A stretch of DNA of 23,930 nt, taken from a virus. Under the pieces are notes generated by a model. It was not told where the DNA came from, did no database searches, and worked only from the letters and a program-made list of their open reading frames with translations. Shown in pieces: positions 14,012 through 22,961 of this stretch. The translations under genes were made by a program, and so were the position numbers. Position 1 is the first letter of the stretch, and each line of letters starts with the position of its first letter. The stretch is from positions 1-23,930 of IMG/VR virus record IMGVR_UViG_3300025132_000298; one strand, 5' to 3'.

Positions 14012-14882
14012 TCACGATGAGGTAAGAAAACCAATTTGGAAAAAAGAACCCTCTGTCAAACATAAAACATATACTAATGAGGACACTTACCAAACTATTA
14101 AAGAAGTAAACAACACAACAAACGAAAAAGGTGATATACATCTATTTATAGGAACACCTTGTCATTCTGAAGTTTCTTTACATTACGTAAATGCTTTAAT
14201 TAGTTTAACTAAATATTGTTTTAAAAGAGAAGTACCAATAGAATTTTCATTAATAAAATCATCGCTTGTCACTCAGGGCAGAAACCTTTGTGTATCAGGT
14301 TTTTTAGATTCAGACGCTACACACTTGTTATTTATAGACTCTGATATATTTTTATACGCATCCACCGTGTTTAAAATGATTGAGGCAAATAAGGATGTTA
14401 TTTCTGTTCCTTATCCTCTTAAAGCTTTTATGTGGGATAAAACTTTACAGCAAGTTAAAGAGGGTAATATAAAAACGTCAGAACAATTAGCTCAAGCTGG
14501 TAATACCTATCCAATGAGAGTGCCAGACCGTGAGGACATACAAATTAAAGATGGTGTAATAGAGGTAACACACAGCCCAACAGGAGCAATGTTAATTAAA
14601 AGAAGTGTATTTGAAAAAATGATCAAAGAATATCCACATAAAGATATTAAGCAAAACACCGTAATTAACGGTAAGTTGGTCGCTAAGAAAAATATGTACA
14701 ATTTTTTTGATACCATACATGACCCAATTACTAAAACATATCTTGGCGAAGATTTTGGTTTTTGTAAGCTCTGGAAGGATATAGGTGGCAAATGTCATGC
14801 ATATATCAACGATGAAATCACTCATGTGGGAGAGCACCAATATACAGGTAAATTTGCTGATGAGTTGATAAAGATTAAGTAA
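13986..14882 (+). CDS. GT-A-like glycosyltransferase
   Basis: A 298-residue protein with GT-A features: a strand and turn IHLFIGTPCHSEVSLHYVNAL (51-71), SSLVTQGRNLCVSGFL (92-107), and LLFIDSDIF (114-122), whose D118-x-D120 is the likely metal/sugar-nucleotide DxD. A second block YLGEDFGFCKLWKDIGG (252-268), followed by ITHVGEH (H280), looks like the acceptor/catalytic end of this fold. The start codon overlaps the previous gene by 26 bp with AAGGAG about 6 nt upstream. With the GT4-like neighbour it could add two sugars in sequence. Donor and acceptor are unknown. The N-terminal 45 residues are polar and probably flexible. Confidence 0.75.
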   Translation: MSDNPQGYNHDEVRKPIWKKEPSVKHKTYTNEDTYQTIKEVNNTTNEKGDIHLFIGTPCHSEVSLHYVNALISLTKYCFKREVPIEFSLIKSSLVTQGRNLCVSGFLDSDATHLLFIDSDIFLYASTVFKMIEANKDVISVPYPLKAFMWDKTLQQVKEGNIKTSEQLAQAGNTYPMRVPDREDIQIKDGVIEVTHSPTGAMLIKRSVFEKMIKEYPHKDIKQNTVINGKLVAKKNMYNFFDTIHDPITKTYLGEDFGFCKLWKDIGGKCHAYINDEITHVGEHQYTGKFADELIKIK

Positions 14883-14892
14883 AATGGTATCA
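14865..14892 (+). promoter_or_regulatory. Predicted promoter for the internal virion protein operon
   Basis: TTGATA (14865-14870), 16 bp, then TATCAT (14887-14892) with an extended -10 TG (14884-14885). It overlaps the end of the glycosyltransferase gene and precedes the gene at 14927, which has an AAGGAG ribosome site in a leader of about 28 nt. A second possible hexamer, TATAAA (14893-14898), is badly spaced. Consensus prediction only. Confidence 0.45.
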
Positions 14893-14926
14893 TTATAAAC
14901 TTAGATCTAAAAGGAGAAAATTTTAT

Positions 14927-15889
14927 ATGGCCATTCAAGCTTTAATACCTTATGCATTAGGAGCACTAGGGGCATATCAGGGATACAGAAGTGCAAAGGA
15001 CAGTGGTGCATCAGGGATTGGTAGATTATTAGGTGCAGGTTTAGGAGGTTTTGGTGGCTATACTGCGGGAACATCATTAGCAGGTATGTTTCCAGGCCAA
15101 GCTGTTACAGGCTCTACGGCTGGTAACATTTTAAGAACACAAGGAACAAACCCATTGCAAGCTGAAAGATTAGGGAGTGCAGCTGCACAGACAATTAACT
15201 TAGGTGGCCCAACTCCAGCAAAAGGAAATTTATTAGATGTATTTTTTAGAAAAAGTCCTGGAGGTGAAATAGATCCACTTAAATTAGCATTAACAACAGC
15301 AGGTGGTGCATTTGTATCAGGAGCCTTCAATGAAGGACCTACAGATATTTTCATGCCAGGATATAATATGAGTTACCTTGAGCTTGCAAATCAAAGAGGT
15401 AATTTTAAATACATTGACCCGGAGACCGGAGAAGAAAAAGAATACGATTCAGTTTATAAACCAGAGGAACAAGGTTTAAAGGATAGAAGGATTGGCGCGT
15501 ATTCAATGAACGTTCAAAGACTTAACACAGGTGGACTTGCATCAATTGAAAAATTTAATGAGGGTGGTATAAATTATTTACCTTCAAAACTTTCACATGA
15601 TGAAAACGATTCTAACAATTACGTTAGAGCAAGTGGTTATGTAGAAGACGGATCTGGAACAGGAGATAAAGACGAGGATACGATGTTAGCTCAATTAGCA
15701 GACGGAGAGTTTGTAACAAGAGCAGATGGTGTATTAGGTGCTGGTATCATAGCTGGAGGAAATCCAAATAGCATTAAAGATATGAGAGAAAAAGGTGCCC
15801 AATACTTTTATGAACAACAAAGAAGATACAAACGTGTATTTGATTTATTAAAGGAAAGTAATGGCAACAGTAAACAAAAAGAAAATTAA
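14927..15889 (+). CDS. Virion-associated protein with Gly-rich N-terminus (320 aa)
   Basis: The N-terminal 55 residues are Gly/Ala/Leu-rich and weakly hydrophobic (IPYALGALGAYQGY, then LLGAGLGGFGGYTAG), suggesting membrane interaction. The C-terminal half includes RLNTGGLASIEKFNEGG, then DKDEDTMLAQLADGEFVTRA and GVLGAGIIAGGNPN, which I recognise as a recurring segment of marine-phage virion proteins. A strong AAGGAG precedes the ATG, with a predicted promoter upstream. It leads the ejection-protein operon, so a role in the internal core or DNA entry is plausible. It is not clearly homologous to a T7 protein. The next gene overlaps its end by 29 bp. Confidence 0.6.
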   Translation: MAIQALIPYALGALGAYQGYRSAKDSGASGIGRLLGAGLGGFGGYTAGTSLAGMFPGQAVTGSTAGNILRTQGTNPLQAERLGSAAAQTINLGGPTPAKGNLLDVFFRKSPGGEIDPLKLALTTAGGAFVSGAFNEGPTDIFMPGYNMSYLELANQRGNFKYIDPETGEEKEYDSVYKPEEQGLKDRRIGAYSMNVQRLNTGGLASIEKFNEGGINYLPSKLSHDENDSNNYVRASGYVEDGSGTGDKDEDTMLAQLADGEFVTRADGVLGAGIIAGGNPNSIKDMREKGAQYFYEQQRRYKRVFDLLKESNGNSKQKEN

Positions 15890-16322
15890 ACCTCTTGTAA
15901 GTGTTTTACCAATAGAGCCTAAAGACATAGAAAGGTTTTGGCCACTTTGTGAATTCATGGTAGCTGAGGCTTTAGCTTTCTCTGGTAAATATGCAGATCC
16001 AGAATTTATTTTTAGAGAATTAAAAAAAGATGTAATGCAATGTTGGATAATGTTTGGTTCCGATGAAACGGAAGAGAATAAAGTATTTGGAGTTTGTATT
16101 GGACGTATTGCAGAATTACCAAATTACAGACAATACGAAATAGTTATCTGTACAGGAAAGAGAAGAGAGTTTTGGGAGACACAACTTGTAAACCAAATAA
16201 CAGAATTTGCTAAACACAACACATGTAAAAGATTAAGTATAATGGCAAGACCCGGTTGGGAAAGAGTATCAAAACAATGGGGTTGGAAAAAGAAACATGT
16301 TCAATTAGAGAAATGGTTATAA
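15861..16322 (+). CDS. T7 gp13-like / GNAT-like internal virion protein
   Basis: A 153-residue protein with a GNAT-like layout: a helix near 20-40, a strand KVFGVCIGRI (about 74-83), then YEIVICTGK, and a helix followed by RLSIMARPGWERVSKQWGWKKK. This resembles the phage gp13 family (PF11090-type) of T7 relatives, which is thought to help assemble the internal core rather than to acetylate. The position directly before gp14-, gp15- and gp16-sized genes supports the assignment. The start has AAGGAAAG upstream and lies inside the previous gene. A true acetyltransferase is an alternative. Confidence 0.6.
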   Translation: MATVNKKKIKPLVSVLPIEPKDIERFWPLCEFMVAEALAFSGKYADPEFIFRELKKDVMQCWIMFGSDETEENKVFGVCIGRIAELPNYRQYEIVICTGKRREFWETQLVNQITEFAKHNTCKRLSIMARPGWERVSKQWGWKKKHVQLEKWL

Positions 16323-16323
16323 T

Positions 16324-17187
16324 ATGAGTTTTTTTGGAGGAGGAAGAGGTTCTGCACCGAGCACACCATCGACACAAACATCAATAGTTAGGGAAGCACC
16401 TGGTATTGAAGAGCGTAAAATAGAGTTAATGGACATCGCGAGACAAGTCGCGCAAGATCCCGTAAATTTACCTGATATAAAAGTAGCACCGTTTTCAGGT
16501 CTAGAGCAACAAGGTTTGACTGCTGCGGGCACTACTGGTGTAGGAGCACCAACCACTACTGCAGGAATTGGATCTATATTAAGCGCACAACAAACAGCCG
16601 GTCAAGGTCCTAATATTTCACAATTTTTTAATCCATACCAAGATTTTGTAACTAACGAAATTTTAAGACAAGGTGCTGGAATGCAAAATCAATTAGCAGC
16701 TCAAGCTGTTGGATCTGGTGCATTTGGTGGTGGAAGAGAAGGTGTGCAGCAAGCAGAATTACAAAATAGAATTTTAGATGCAGTTGGTAGATCAAGACAA
16801 GCAGGTTTTGGTACAGCACTTGGTGCAGCACAAAGGCAACAAGCACAAGAAATTGCTACTGATTTATCCGCAGCTCAAGCTTTAGGTGGTGCAGGTATGC
16901 AACAACAACAAATGGCGCAGGCTGATATAAATCAATTGATGGGTGCAGGAGGATTACAAAGACAACTTGCTCAAACTGCTTTAGATGCACAAAGACAATC
17001 AACATTACAACAACAATTTGAACCTTACCAAAGAGCTGAATTTTTGAAAAACCTTTATGCAGCTGGGCCTACCACACAATCAGGTATCACGATGGGAACT
17101 GCTCCCTCAACAAGTCCATTAGCTCAATCTATTGGCACAGGAATAGGAGCTTTCGCAGCATATCAAGGATCTAAACAAACAGCATAG
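16324..17187 (+). CDS. Internal virion protein, gp14-like by position
   Basis: A 287-residue Gln/Ala/Gly-rich protein. It contains the recurrent phage segment QFFNPYQDFVTNEILRQGA, then QNQLAAQAVGSGAFGGGREG (about 99-140), followed by a long Gln-rich helical stretch (QQAELQNRI through QQQMAQADINQLM). The C-terminus (about 262-280, SPLAQSIGTGIGAFAAYQG) is amphipathic and membrane-prone. These features, and its place between gp13-like and gp15-sized genes, suggest an ejection protein that forms part of the trans-envelope channel. No Shine-Dalgarno is clear, and the gene starts one base after the previous stop. Confidence 0.6.
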   Translation: MSFFGGGRGSAPSTPSTQTSIVREAPGIEERKIELMDIARQVAQDPVNLPDIKVAPFSGLEQQGLTAAGTTGVGAPTTTAGIGSILSAQQTAGQGPNISQFFNPYQDFVTNEILRQGAGMQNQLAAQAVGSGAFGGGREGVQQAELQNRILDAVGRSRQAGFGTALGAAQRQQAQEIATDLSAAQALGGAGMQQQQMAQADINQLMGAGGLQRQLAQTALDAQRQSTLQQQFEPYQRAEFLKNLYAAGPTTQSGITMGTAPSTSPLAQSIGTGIGAFAAYQGSKQTA

Positions 17188-17195
17188 GAGAAAAA

Positions 17196-19586
17196 ATGAA
17201 TAAAGTTTTAAATAGACCTATGTTTAGACACCAGGCATTAAAAAAAGGACATTTGAAACCCATCCATGCACAAACTGGTGTAATGGTTGGTGCACCAACA
17301 CAGGACATTAGAAATACACAATTTAGACCACCTGCAATAAACAGACAAGGTTTTGTTGGGCGACAGGTAAGACCTAGATTACAGAGATTTGCAAACATTG
17401 CTGGTAAAACTATTGCAGATATTAAAAATTTTCCAACAAGTTCAGTCGGACAAGTTACTAGACCAAATGTAAAAGTCCCTTTTGGTATGGGAGGAGGCGT
17501 AGGAAGATTGTTAGGAGGTACAGGTCTTTACCAAGGTGTATCTAATGTTACTTCTAAATTAGGTTTTAAAGACGACAGTATGATAAAAGCAGGTTTAGAT
17601 CTAGGAATATCTGGTTTGTTGTACATGAATCCTTATGCCAGAGCTGCGGGTTTGGCTTACGGTGGATTTAATTTAGCAAGAAGTGCATTAGGTGCTGGTG
17701 TAGATTACGTTGCTCAAAAACCACCTGGCACTACTAAGGCAGCTTTATCGATAGATCGAGGAGATCCAATATTTGAAGAAGGTGTATTAGAAACTGGTAT
17801 TAAAAATTTATTCACACCTGTTGATGGTTCCAAAAAAAGAAGAAGAGATCCAAAACGTTTAGACGTGATGAATCAAAAAATTCAAGAAAATATAGCAGCA
17901 CAAGAAGCGGCAGGGTTACTACCAAGAAGTAGATCAAGAAGAGATGCTGTAATTGAAAGAATGAAGAGACTTAATTTTGAAAAAGAAGGTAAGGCCATAC
18001 AAGAAGCTATGGAAAGAGGAGAAGAATATAATAAAAAACTTGCAGACGAAGGAGATCAAATAGCACAGAATGCTAATGAAGAAGGTGGAGCTGCCAATTT
18101 AAATGTTATTCAACAAGATGGTATTACAAACTACGAAGACACACCTCTTGAAGCACAAGAAAGAGGAGAGGCAATAGGTGAAGCATTAAATAAATTAAAT
18201 ACTAAACTTCCTGAAGAGGATCCAAAAGATAAAAAACAAATTGATGAAAACCAAACAAGAGAAGGTGATAATAATATTAATTTTGGTGGCGCATCTTCAG
18301 ATCCAGATTTTAACAAAACTCAACAACTTGCAAGAAAATTTTATAAAGAATTAAGAGCTGGTGAGGGCTCACAAGCAAATTTAATATTTCTTGCTAACTT
18401 AGCATCGGGATTATTAACTGGTACAACAAGAAAAGCTGGTGTGGGAGGAGCCCTTGAGGTTCTAGGTCAAGCCTTAGGTCCTGCTGTAAATAACTATGCC
18501 ACTATAAAATTAAAAGAAGGTGAGCTAAGAGCAAACGCTAGAGAGGCATCTTTAAGTGCTGCTCTTGAACATATGAAAGCTCTAAATACTTCAGCGGAAA
18601 TAGATTATCCAGATAGAACTTCAGGTGTAATACAAATAACAGGGGCAGATGGTGAGCTGCAAAACGTTAATGGTTTTCAATTAAAAGATGGTACTATACA
18701 GATTGCTACGGGAATAGACGAAAACACAGGAAGAGAAACATTTTCATCTATTTCTCAAAGTGAACCACTAACAGTAGATGGTAAAGTAATTGGTACGTTT
18801 ACAAACTTCTTACCTAAGAAAGCCATACAGGAAAGATTGTTTGACATATCAGATACACTTGGAAACAGATACACAGCATATGCAACTTCTTTAGATGTTC
18901 TTAAAACGTTAAATCAACCAGATAGAAACGTTAAAGCCGGTGCTGCACTTACTGTAGATGCTGTTGTAAGAAGATTAGGTGGAGCTGCTGCAGAATTATT
19001 AGGTAGAGATATATCAGGTGCCTCAGTAGATCAAATGAAAGAATTAGGCAAAAAATTAATGCAAGATGAATTTGATGCAATAGATAGATCAGACTTAAGT
19101 GAAGAAGCTAAAGAAAAAGCTAAAGAAGAAATAAGTTTTGATTCAATATATGGTAAAGCACTCGCAAGAATTCAAAAAGGTGACAAAGGTGGTTTCTTAT
19201 CTGGTTTAACAAGAGAGGAACAAGAAAGATTAGCTGTACAAGAAGTTACACTTGTATACGCTTTAGCAAATACATTTAAAGATCAAGACAGATTAACACA
19301 AAGAGATATTAATGCTGCTAGAGAAATCGTAAATATCTTCTCATTAACAAGATCTTCTGCAGATGTAAAAGCTTCAATCAAAGCTATTTCAGAAAATTTA
19401 GAAAAAGATATTAGAAGACAAGAAAGATTATTTACTGCAGCAGGTGGCTTAACTTCATCGATTAACCAATTAAGAAAACTAAAAGGTTTTGACACTGATA
19501 TTGAAAATATAGAAGGATCATTGTTTGAAGCCTTAGGAGAAAAAGAATTTTTAGATGAGTTTAACAAACAAATGGGTAATTTATAA
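17196..19586 (+). CDS. Large internal virion protein, gp15-like by position (796 aa)
   Basis: No enzymatic domain is recognised. The first 60 residues are basic (MNKVLNRPMFRHQALKKGHLK). Residues about 85-170 include a Gly-rich, weakly hydrophobic stretch, and about 215-300 is strongly charged and coiled-coil-like (MNQKIQENIAAQEAAG, then KEGKAIQEAMERGEEYNKKL). A long Lys/Glu-rich C-terminal helical region follows. The length is near that of T7 gp15 (about 750) and it lies in the expected slot, which is the basis for an ejection-protein call. AGGAG precedes the ATG; its TAA overlaps the next ATG. Confidence 0.6.
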   Translation: MNKVLNRPMFRHQALKKGHLKPIHAQTGVMVGAPTQDIRNTQFRPPAINRQGFVGRQVRPRLQRFANIAGKTIADIKNFPTSSVGQVTRPNVKVPFGMGGGVGRLLGGTGLYQGVSNVTSKLGFKDDSMIKAGLDLGISGLLYMNPYARAAGLAYGGFNLARSALGAGVDYVAQKPPGTTKAALSIDRGDPIFEEGVLETGIKNLFTPVDGSKKRRRDPKRLDVMNQKIQENIAAQEAAGLLPRSRSRRDAVIERMKRLNFEKEGKAIQEAMERGEEYNKKLADEGDQIAQNANEEGGAANLNVIQQDGITNYEDTPLEAQERGEAIGEALNKLNTKLPEEDPKDKKQIDENQTREGDNNINFGGASSDPDFNKTQQLARKFYKELRAGEGSQANLIFLANLASGLLTGTTRKAGVGGALEVLGQALGPAVNNYATIKLKEGELRANAREASLSAALEHMKALNTSAEIDYPDRTSGVIQITGADGELQNVNGFQLKDGTIQIATGIDENTGRETFSSISQSEPLTVDGKVIGTFTNFLPKKAIQERLFDISDTLGNRYTAYATSLDVLKTLNQPDRNVKAGAALTVDAVVRRLGGAAAELLGRDISGASVDQMKELGKKLMQDEFDAIDRSDLSEEAKEKAKEEISFDSIYGKALARIQKGDKGGFLSGLTREEQERLAVQEVTLVYALANTFKDQDRLTQRDINAAREIVNIFSLTRSSADVKASIKAISENLEKDIRRQERLFTAAGGLTSSINQLRKLKGFDTDIENIEGSLFEALGEKEFLDEFNKQMGNL

Positions 19587-22500
19587 TGGCAACTTTAAAA
19601 GACATACAAGATGCAATAGATAATAAAACTTTTGATCCTTCAAAATTAACATTAGGTCAAAAAAGAGTTGTCAATGAAGCTATTAGAAGGGGCTTGATCA
19701 AAGGACCAACAACAAGTCAATTAGAATTACAAAGAGGTTCGGCTGCAAAAGACGTAGCAATAATGAGTGCAGCAGAGAAAGATCCAATAGGGACTCAATT
19801 ACAATTAGAGGACAGTGCTATCAAAGGTAGAAACTCAGCTATATTAGGTGGTGATATAACAGGATCAATAACACCTTATGTTTTAATGAGAAAAAAAATA
19901 TTTAGTGCTGCAAAATCTAAAGTGCCTGGAGACAAAAACACTGGTCTTTTTGCAAGAACAAATTATTTTAAAAATGCAGCAAACAATCTTACACAACGGC
20001 TACCGGGCAGATATAAATTATTTGGTGGTGCGATGCAATTATTAGCTAAAGTAGCGGATCCTACTGTTGGAAGACTTTTGAAAAGTCCTTTAGGAAGAGC
20101 AGAAGTATATTCTGTTTTGGGAGGGACTGCAGGTGCAGGTGCTGGTTCGATCACTTATGATGTGTTAAATGAAACAGCAGGTGTGCAAGTAATGGACGCT
20201 ATTGCAGATGATTTAGGTAACATGACTCCAAGAGAAGTTAATACAGACATTACGGCTAATGCACTAGATGCAACATTCACAGCATTAGCTTGGAATGCAG
20301 GAGCGGCAACTCTTACTCCATTATTATTAAAAAGTTTGGGAAAAATAGGTAGATTATCAATCGGTGCAAAATCGAAAGATGCAAAACAACTTGTCAACAT
20401 TGCTAGAGATAAAGGAGGATTACCAATTCCATTAGTTATGACAGCAAGAGAAGGAGTTGGTTTGTTAGGTGGTTTTGCAAATAAGTTTTTTAAAGTTCTA
20501 GGTATAATGCCTTTTGTAAATGGTATAGGTAGGGAAGCTCTTCAAGGTGCTGAGCAAGCTGCAGGTAAACAATATTTAAATACAAGTGTATTAAACTATG
20601 GCCCATTGATTAAAACAGGAATGTTATCATCAGTATTATTTAAACAAGCAGACGAGGCTTTTAAACAAAACTCTGCTTTAATTAATTCATCATATGCAGG
20701 TTTTGAATCATTAGCAAATGTCATAGGTAATCCAAGATTGATACCGACTGAAAAAACAAAAAAATTTGCTAAAGAAATGGTTGATGAGTTAGCCATGTCC
20801 TTTCCTGGTATAAAAGGTTATGCAGAAGATAAATTAGGTAAAATAGATTTAAATGAATTACAAAAATTAGCAGGCACAGCAGACCCCTTAGCTTTATTTT
20901 ACAGATATGTTAATCAAATAGGAGATTTTATTACACCTAAAGAATACAAAGGTTTGATTGGTCAATTAAATGCAGCTATAGAAAAAACAGCTTATCAAAA
21001 TATAAGACCACAATTGTGGACAATTAGAGAAGCTTTAGAAAATGATTTGAATTCTTTTGGTGGTAAAATTACCAAAGAAAATTTTTTAAAAGATGATGGA
21101 ATAAAAGCGGCATACGATGGCGTAGTAAAAACACAGGGTAAAGAAGCTGCAGAATTAGAACTTTCTAAAAAAGTAAACGAGGCTAAAAAATTAAGAGATA
21201 AACTATATGATGCAAACGATACCTTTTCATCTATTATGGATTTTTATCAAAGAGCAAATATTACAAAAGTGTTTAAACAATTTGACAATACAAAATTTAC
21301 AAACAAAGCACTTGCAGGCATAAGAGGATTAGAAAAAGATAAAACAGGAAACTTTTTTAAAGCACTAACAAATGATGTGTTCACACACGGAACACCTGAA
21401 TCTATAGATCAATTAAGAAAAATATTAGGTGCAACCGCTATAACATCAAGAAAAACTGGTCAAGCAATAGGTATTACTAAAGGTGGTGGAGAGGCATTGT
21501 ATAATGCTGCTAAGGCACGATGGATGTTTAATAGTTTTTATAGAGGTTTTGATTCTTCATTAACACCAGGCGGTAGAACTATGATGGATGATGTCTTAGC
21601 AGATTCTACTGTTAAAGCAGGAACTGATGGCGTAGTTGATGTTATGCAGGGAATGGCAAATGTGGCAACAAGACAAGGAGAGGAAATATTAGATTTTAGT
21701 TTGTCAAAAGCAAAATCATCAGGCGGTATTTTAGATGCAACAAAAATAAAATTTAGTCCAAGAGATACACAACAATTTAACATCAATAGATTTTTAAGAA
21801 CTTTAGGTATTGATGACCCAACTAATGATTTAGCAAAAGACAGATTAGTTAAAATATTAGGAGGACCACAAGCAGCAAAACCATTTGAAGAATTTATAAC
21901 TTACATGAAAGCGATAAGTGATACACCTATTGCAGACACATCAACCTTCATGCAAAGAAGACTACAATTAGGTGGACTTAACTCATTTGCAGGAGCTGTT
22001 GTTCTTGGTGGATCTGCAGCTATAAATCCATTTGCTCCAGCTTTGTTTGTGTTACTTGCTAGAAGAGCAGGACAAATTCTTACAGATCCTATTGCGATGA
22101 GGGCATGGAATGATGCATTAAATCCATCTGAACAGATTGGTTTATTGATGGGCAAAAAAGTTGGGCAGGGAGTGCCTGGATTGTTAGGCATAGGTAGAAG
22201 ATATTTTAAAGGAAGAGATATACAAACTGCTGCAAACATTTTAAAATCTCCTGGCGTTGTAGGAAGATTAGGTTTAACTCAAAAGAGAGAAGCTTTTGCA
22301 AGAGTTATGAATTATTTAAATGATAGCGATAGTGATGTTCCTAGAATAGATCCAAAAAATGTTACACCACAAGAAATTACTGAAAGACTTTTACAGTTAG
22401 ATAGTAAAATACCTGAACCTGCTTATGATCAAAGAACATTACCAAAAAACACTTATGAAACATTGATGGCATACGAATCAGCAGAACCATCTGGAAATAT

Positions 22501-22768
22501 TGATGTTGATAATAATGCAGTTACATTCCTTCAACGTTCAGCACAAAATGAAGTTGCAGATCAAGTTGAAACTGCTGAAGTTGAAGCGGAAGAAGAACAA
22601 TCAATCATGGAGGATTTAGAATTAGAAAGTCCTGTGTTGAGTCAAAACAATCAATTGCCTGGATCTTTGCCTGTGCCAGGACAAGATGTAAATCCACAAA
22701 CGGTAAAAGCTCTATTCCCTTTTGATACAACATTAGCAGCTGCTGCTGATAGGAGAAATCGTGGCTAA
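19586..22768 (+). CDS. Largest internal virion protein, gp16-like by position (1060 aa)
   Basis: The longest gene in the window. It is rich in Ala, Lys and Leu and appears mostly helical, with hydrophobic Gly/Ala segments near 170-195 (YSVLGGTAGAGAGSITYDVL) and 800-825 (SFAGAVVLGGSAAINPF), suitable for membrane insertion. The C-terminus (about 960-1060) is acidic and disordered. I do not see the lytic transglycosylase motif present in T7 gp16, so cell-wall opening may be done elsewhere. Its TAATG start is coupled to the preceding gene, and the next gene starts inside its last codons. Size, position and composition support an ejection protein; sequence homology to gp16 is not claimed. Confidence 0.6.
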   Translation: MATLKDIQDAIDNKTFDPSKLTLGQKRVVNEAIRRGLIKGPTTSQLELQRGSAAKDVAIMSAAEKDPIGTQLQLEDSAIKGRNSAILGGDITGSITPYVLMRKKIFSAAKSKVPGDKNTGLFARTNYFKNAANNLTQRLPGRYKLFGGAMQLLAKVADPTVGRLLKSPLGRAEVYSVLGGTAGAGAGSITYDVLNETAGVQVMDAIADDLGNMTPREVNTDITANALDATFTALAWNAGAATLTPLLLKSLGKIGRLSIGAKSKDAKQLVNIARDKGGLPIPLVMTAREGVGLLGGFANKFFKVLGIMPFVNGIGREALQGAEQAAGKQYLNTSVLNYGPLIKTGMLSSVLFKQADEAFKQNSALINSSYAGFESLANVIGNPRLIPTEKTKKFAKEMVDELAMSFPGIKGYAEDKLGKIDLNELQKLAGTADPLALFYRYVNQIGDFITPKEYKGLIGQLNAAIEKTAYQNIRPQLWTIREALENDLNSFGGKITKENFLKDDGIKAAYDGVVKTQGKEAAELELSKKVNEAKKLRDKLYDANDTFSSIMDFYQRANITKVFKQFDNTKFTNKALAGIRGLEKDKTGNFFKALTNDVFTHGTPESIDQLRKILGATAITSRKTGQAIGITKGGGEALYNAAKARWMFNSFYRGFDSSLTPGGRTMMDDVLADSTVKAGTDGVVDVMQGMANVATRQGEEILDFSLSKAKSSGGILDATKIKFSPRDTQQFNINRFLRTLGIDDPTNDLAKDRLVKILGGPQAAKPFEEFITYMKAISDTPIADTSTFMQRRLQLGGLNSFAGAVVLGGSAAINPFAPALFVLLARRAGQILTDPIAMRAWNDALNPSEQIGLLMGKKVGQGVPGLLGIGRRYFKGRDIQTAANILKSPGVVGRLGLTQKREAFARVMNYLNDSDSDVPRIDPKNVTPQEITERLLQLDSKIPEPAYDQRTLPKNTYETLMAYESAEPSGNIDVDNNAVTFLQRSAQNEVADQVETAEVEAEEEQSIMEDLELESPVLSQNNQLPGSLPVPGQDVNPQTVKALFPFDTTLAAAADRRNRG

Positions 22769-22961
22769 AACAGAAAACGCATTACAGAGGATTGATTCGC
22801 ATGAAAAATTGTGTCGAATCATGCAAAAGCAAACACAAGAACACATCAAAAGTTTACAAAGCGACATTGCAAGAATAGAAAAAATAATGTTGACATCAGC
22901 GGGCGTATTAATTACTGGTATGGCAGGAATAATATTAGTATTAATTACAAGAGTCTGGTGA
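22761..22961 (+). CDS. XhlA-like small membrane protein, candidate holin/lysis factor
   Basis: A 66-residue protein with an N-terminal coiled coil (about 5-42, with QKQTQEHIKSLQSDIARIEK) and one C-terminal membrane span (about 44-65, LTSAGVLITGMAGIILVLIT). This layout matches XhlA-type haemolysin/holin-associated proteins. The start is GTG with AGGAG 5 nt upstream, 8 bp inside the preceding gene. In T7 the holin also lies soon after gene 16. No endolysin is visible in the window. A structural membrane factor is an alternative. Confidence 0.65.
   Translation: MAKTENALQRIDSHEKLCRIMQKQTQEHIKSLQSDIARIEKIMLTSAGVLITGMAGIILVLITRVW

Noticed and set aside
21901-22239. Minus-strand frame of 112 codons
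   Set aside because: Antisense to the well-supported 1060-residue gene, with no start signal or known motif.
22811-22957. N-terminal extension of the exonuclease upstream of GTG 22958
   Set aside because: This part is out of frame over the membrane-protein gene, its composition is unlike a protein domain, and the GTGA overlap gives a better start.
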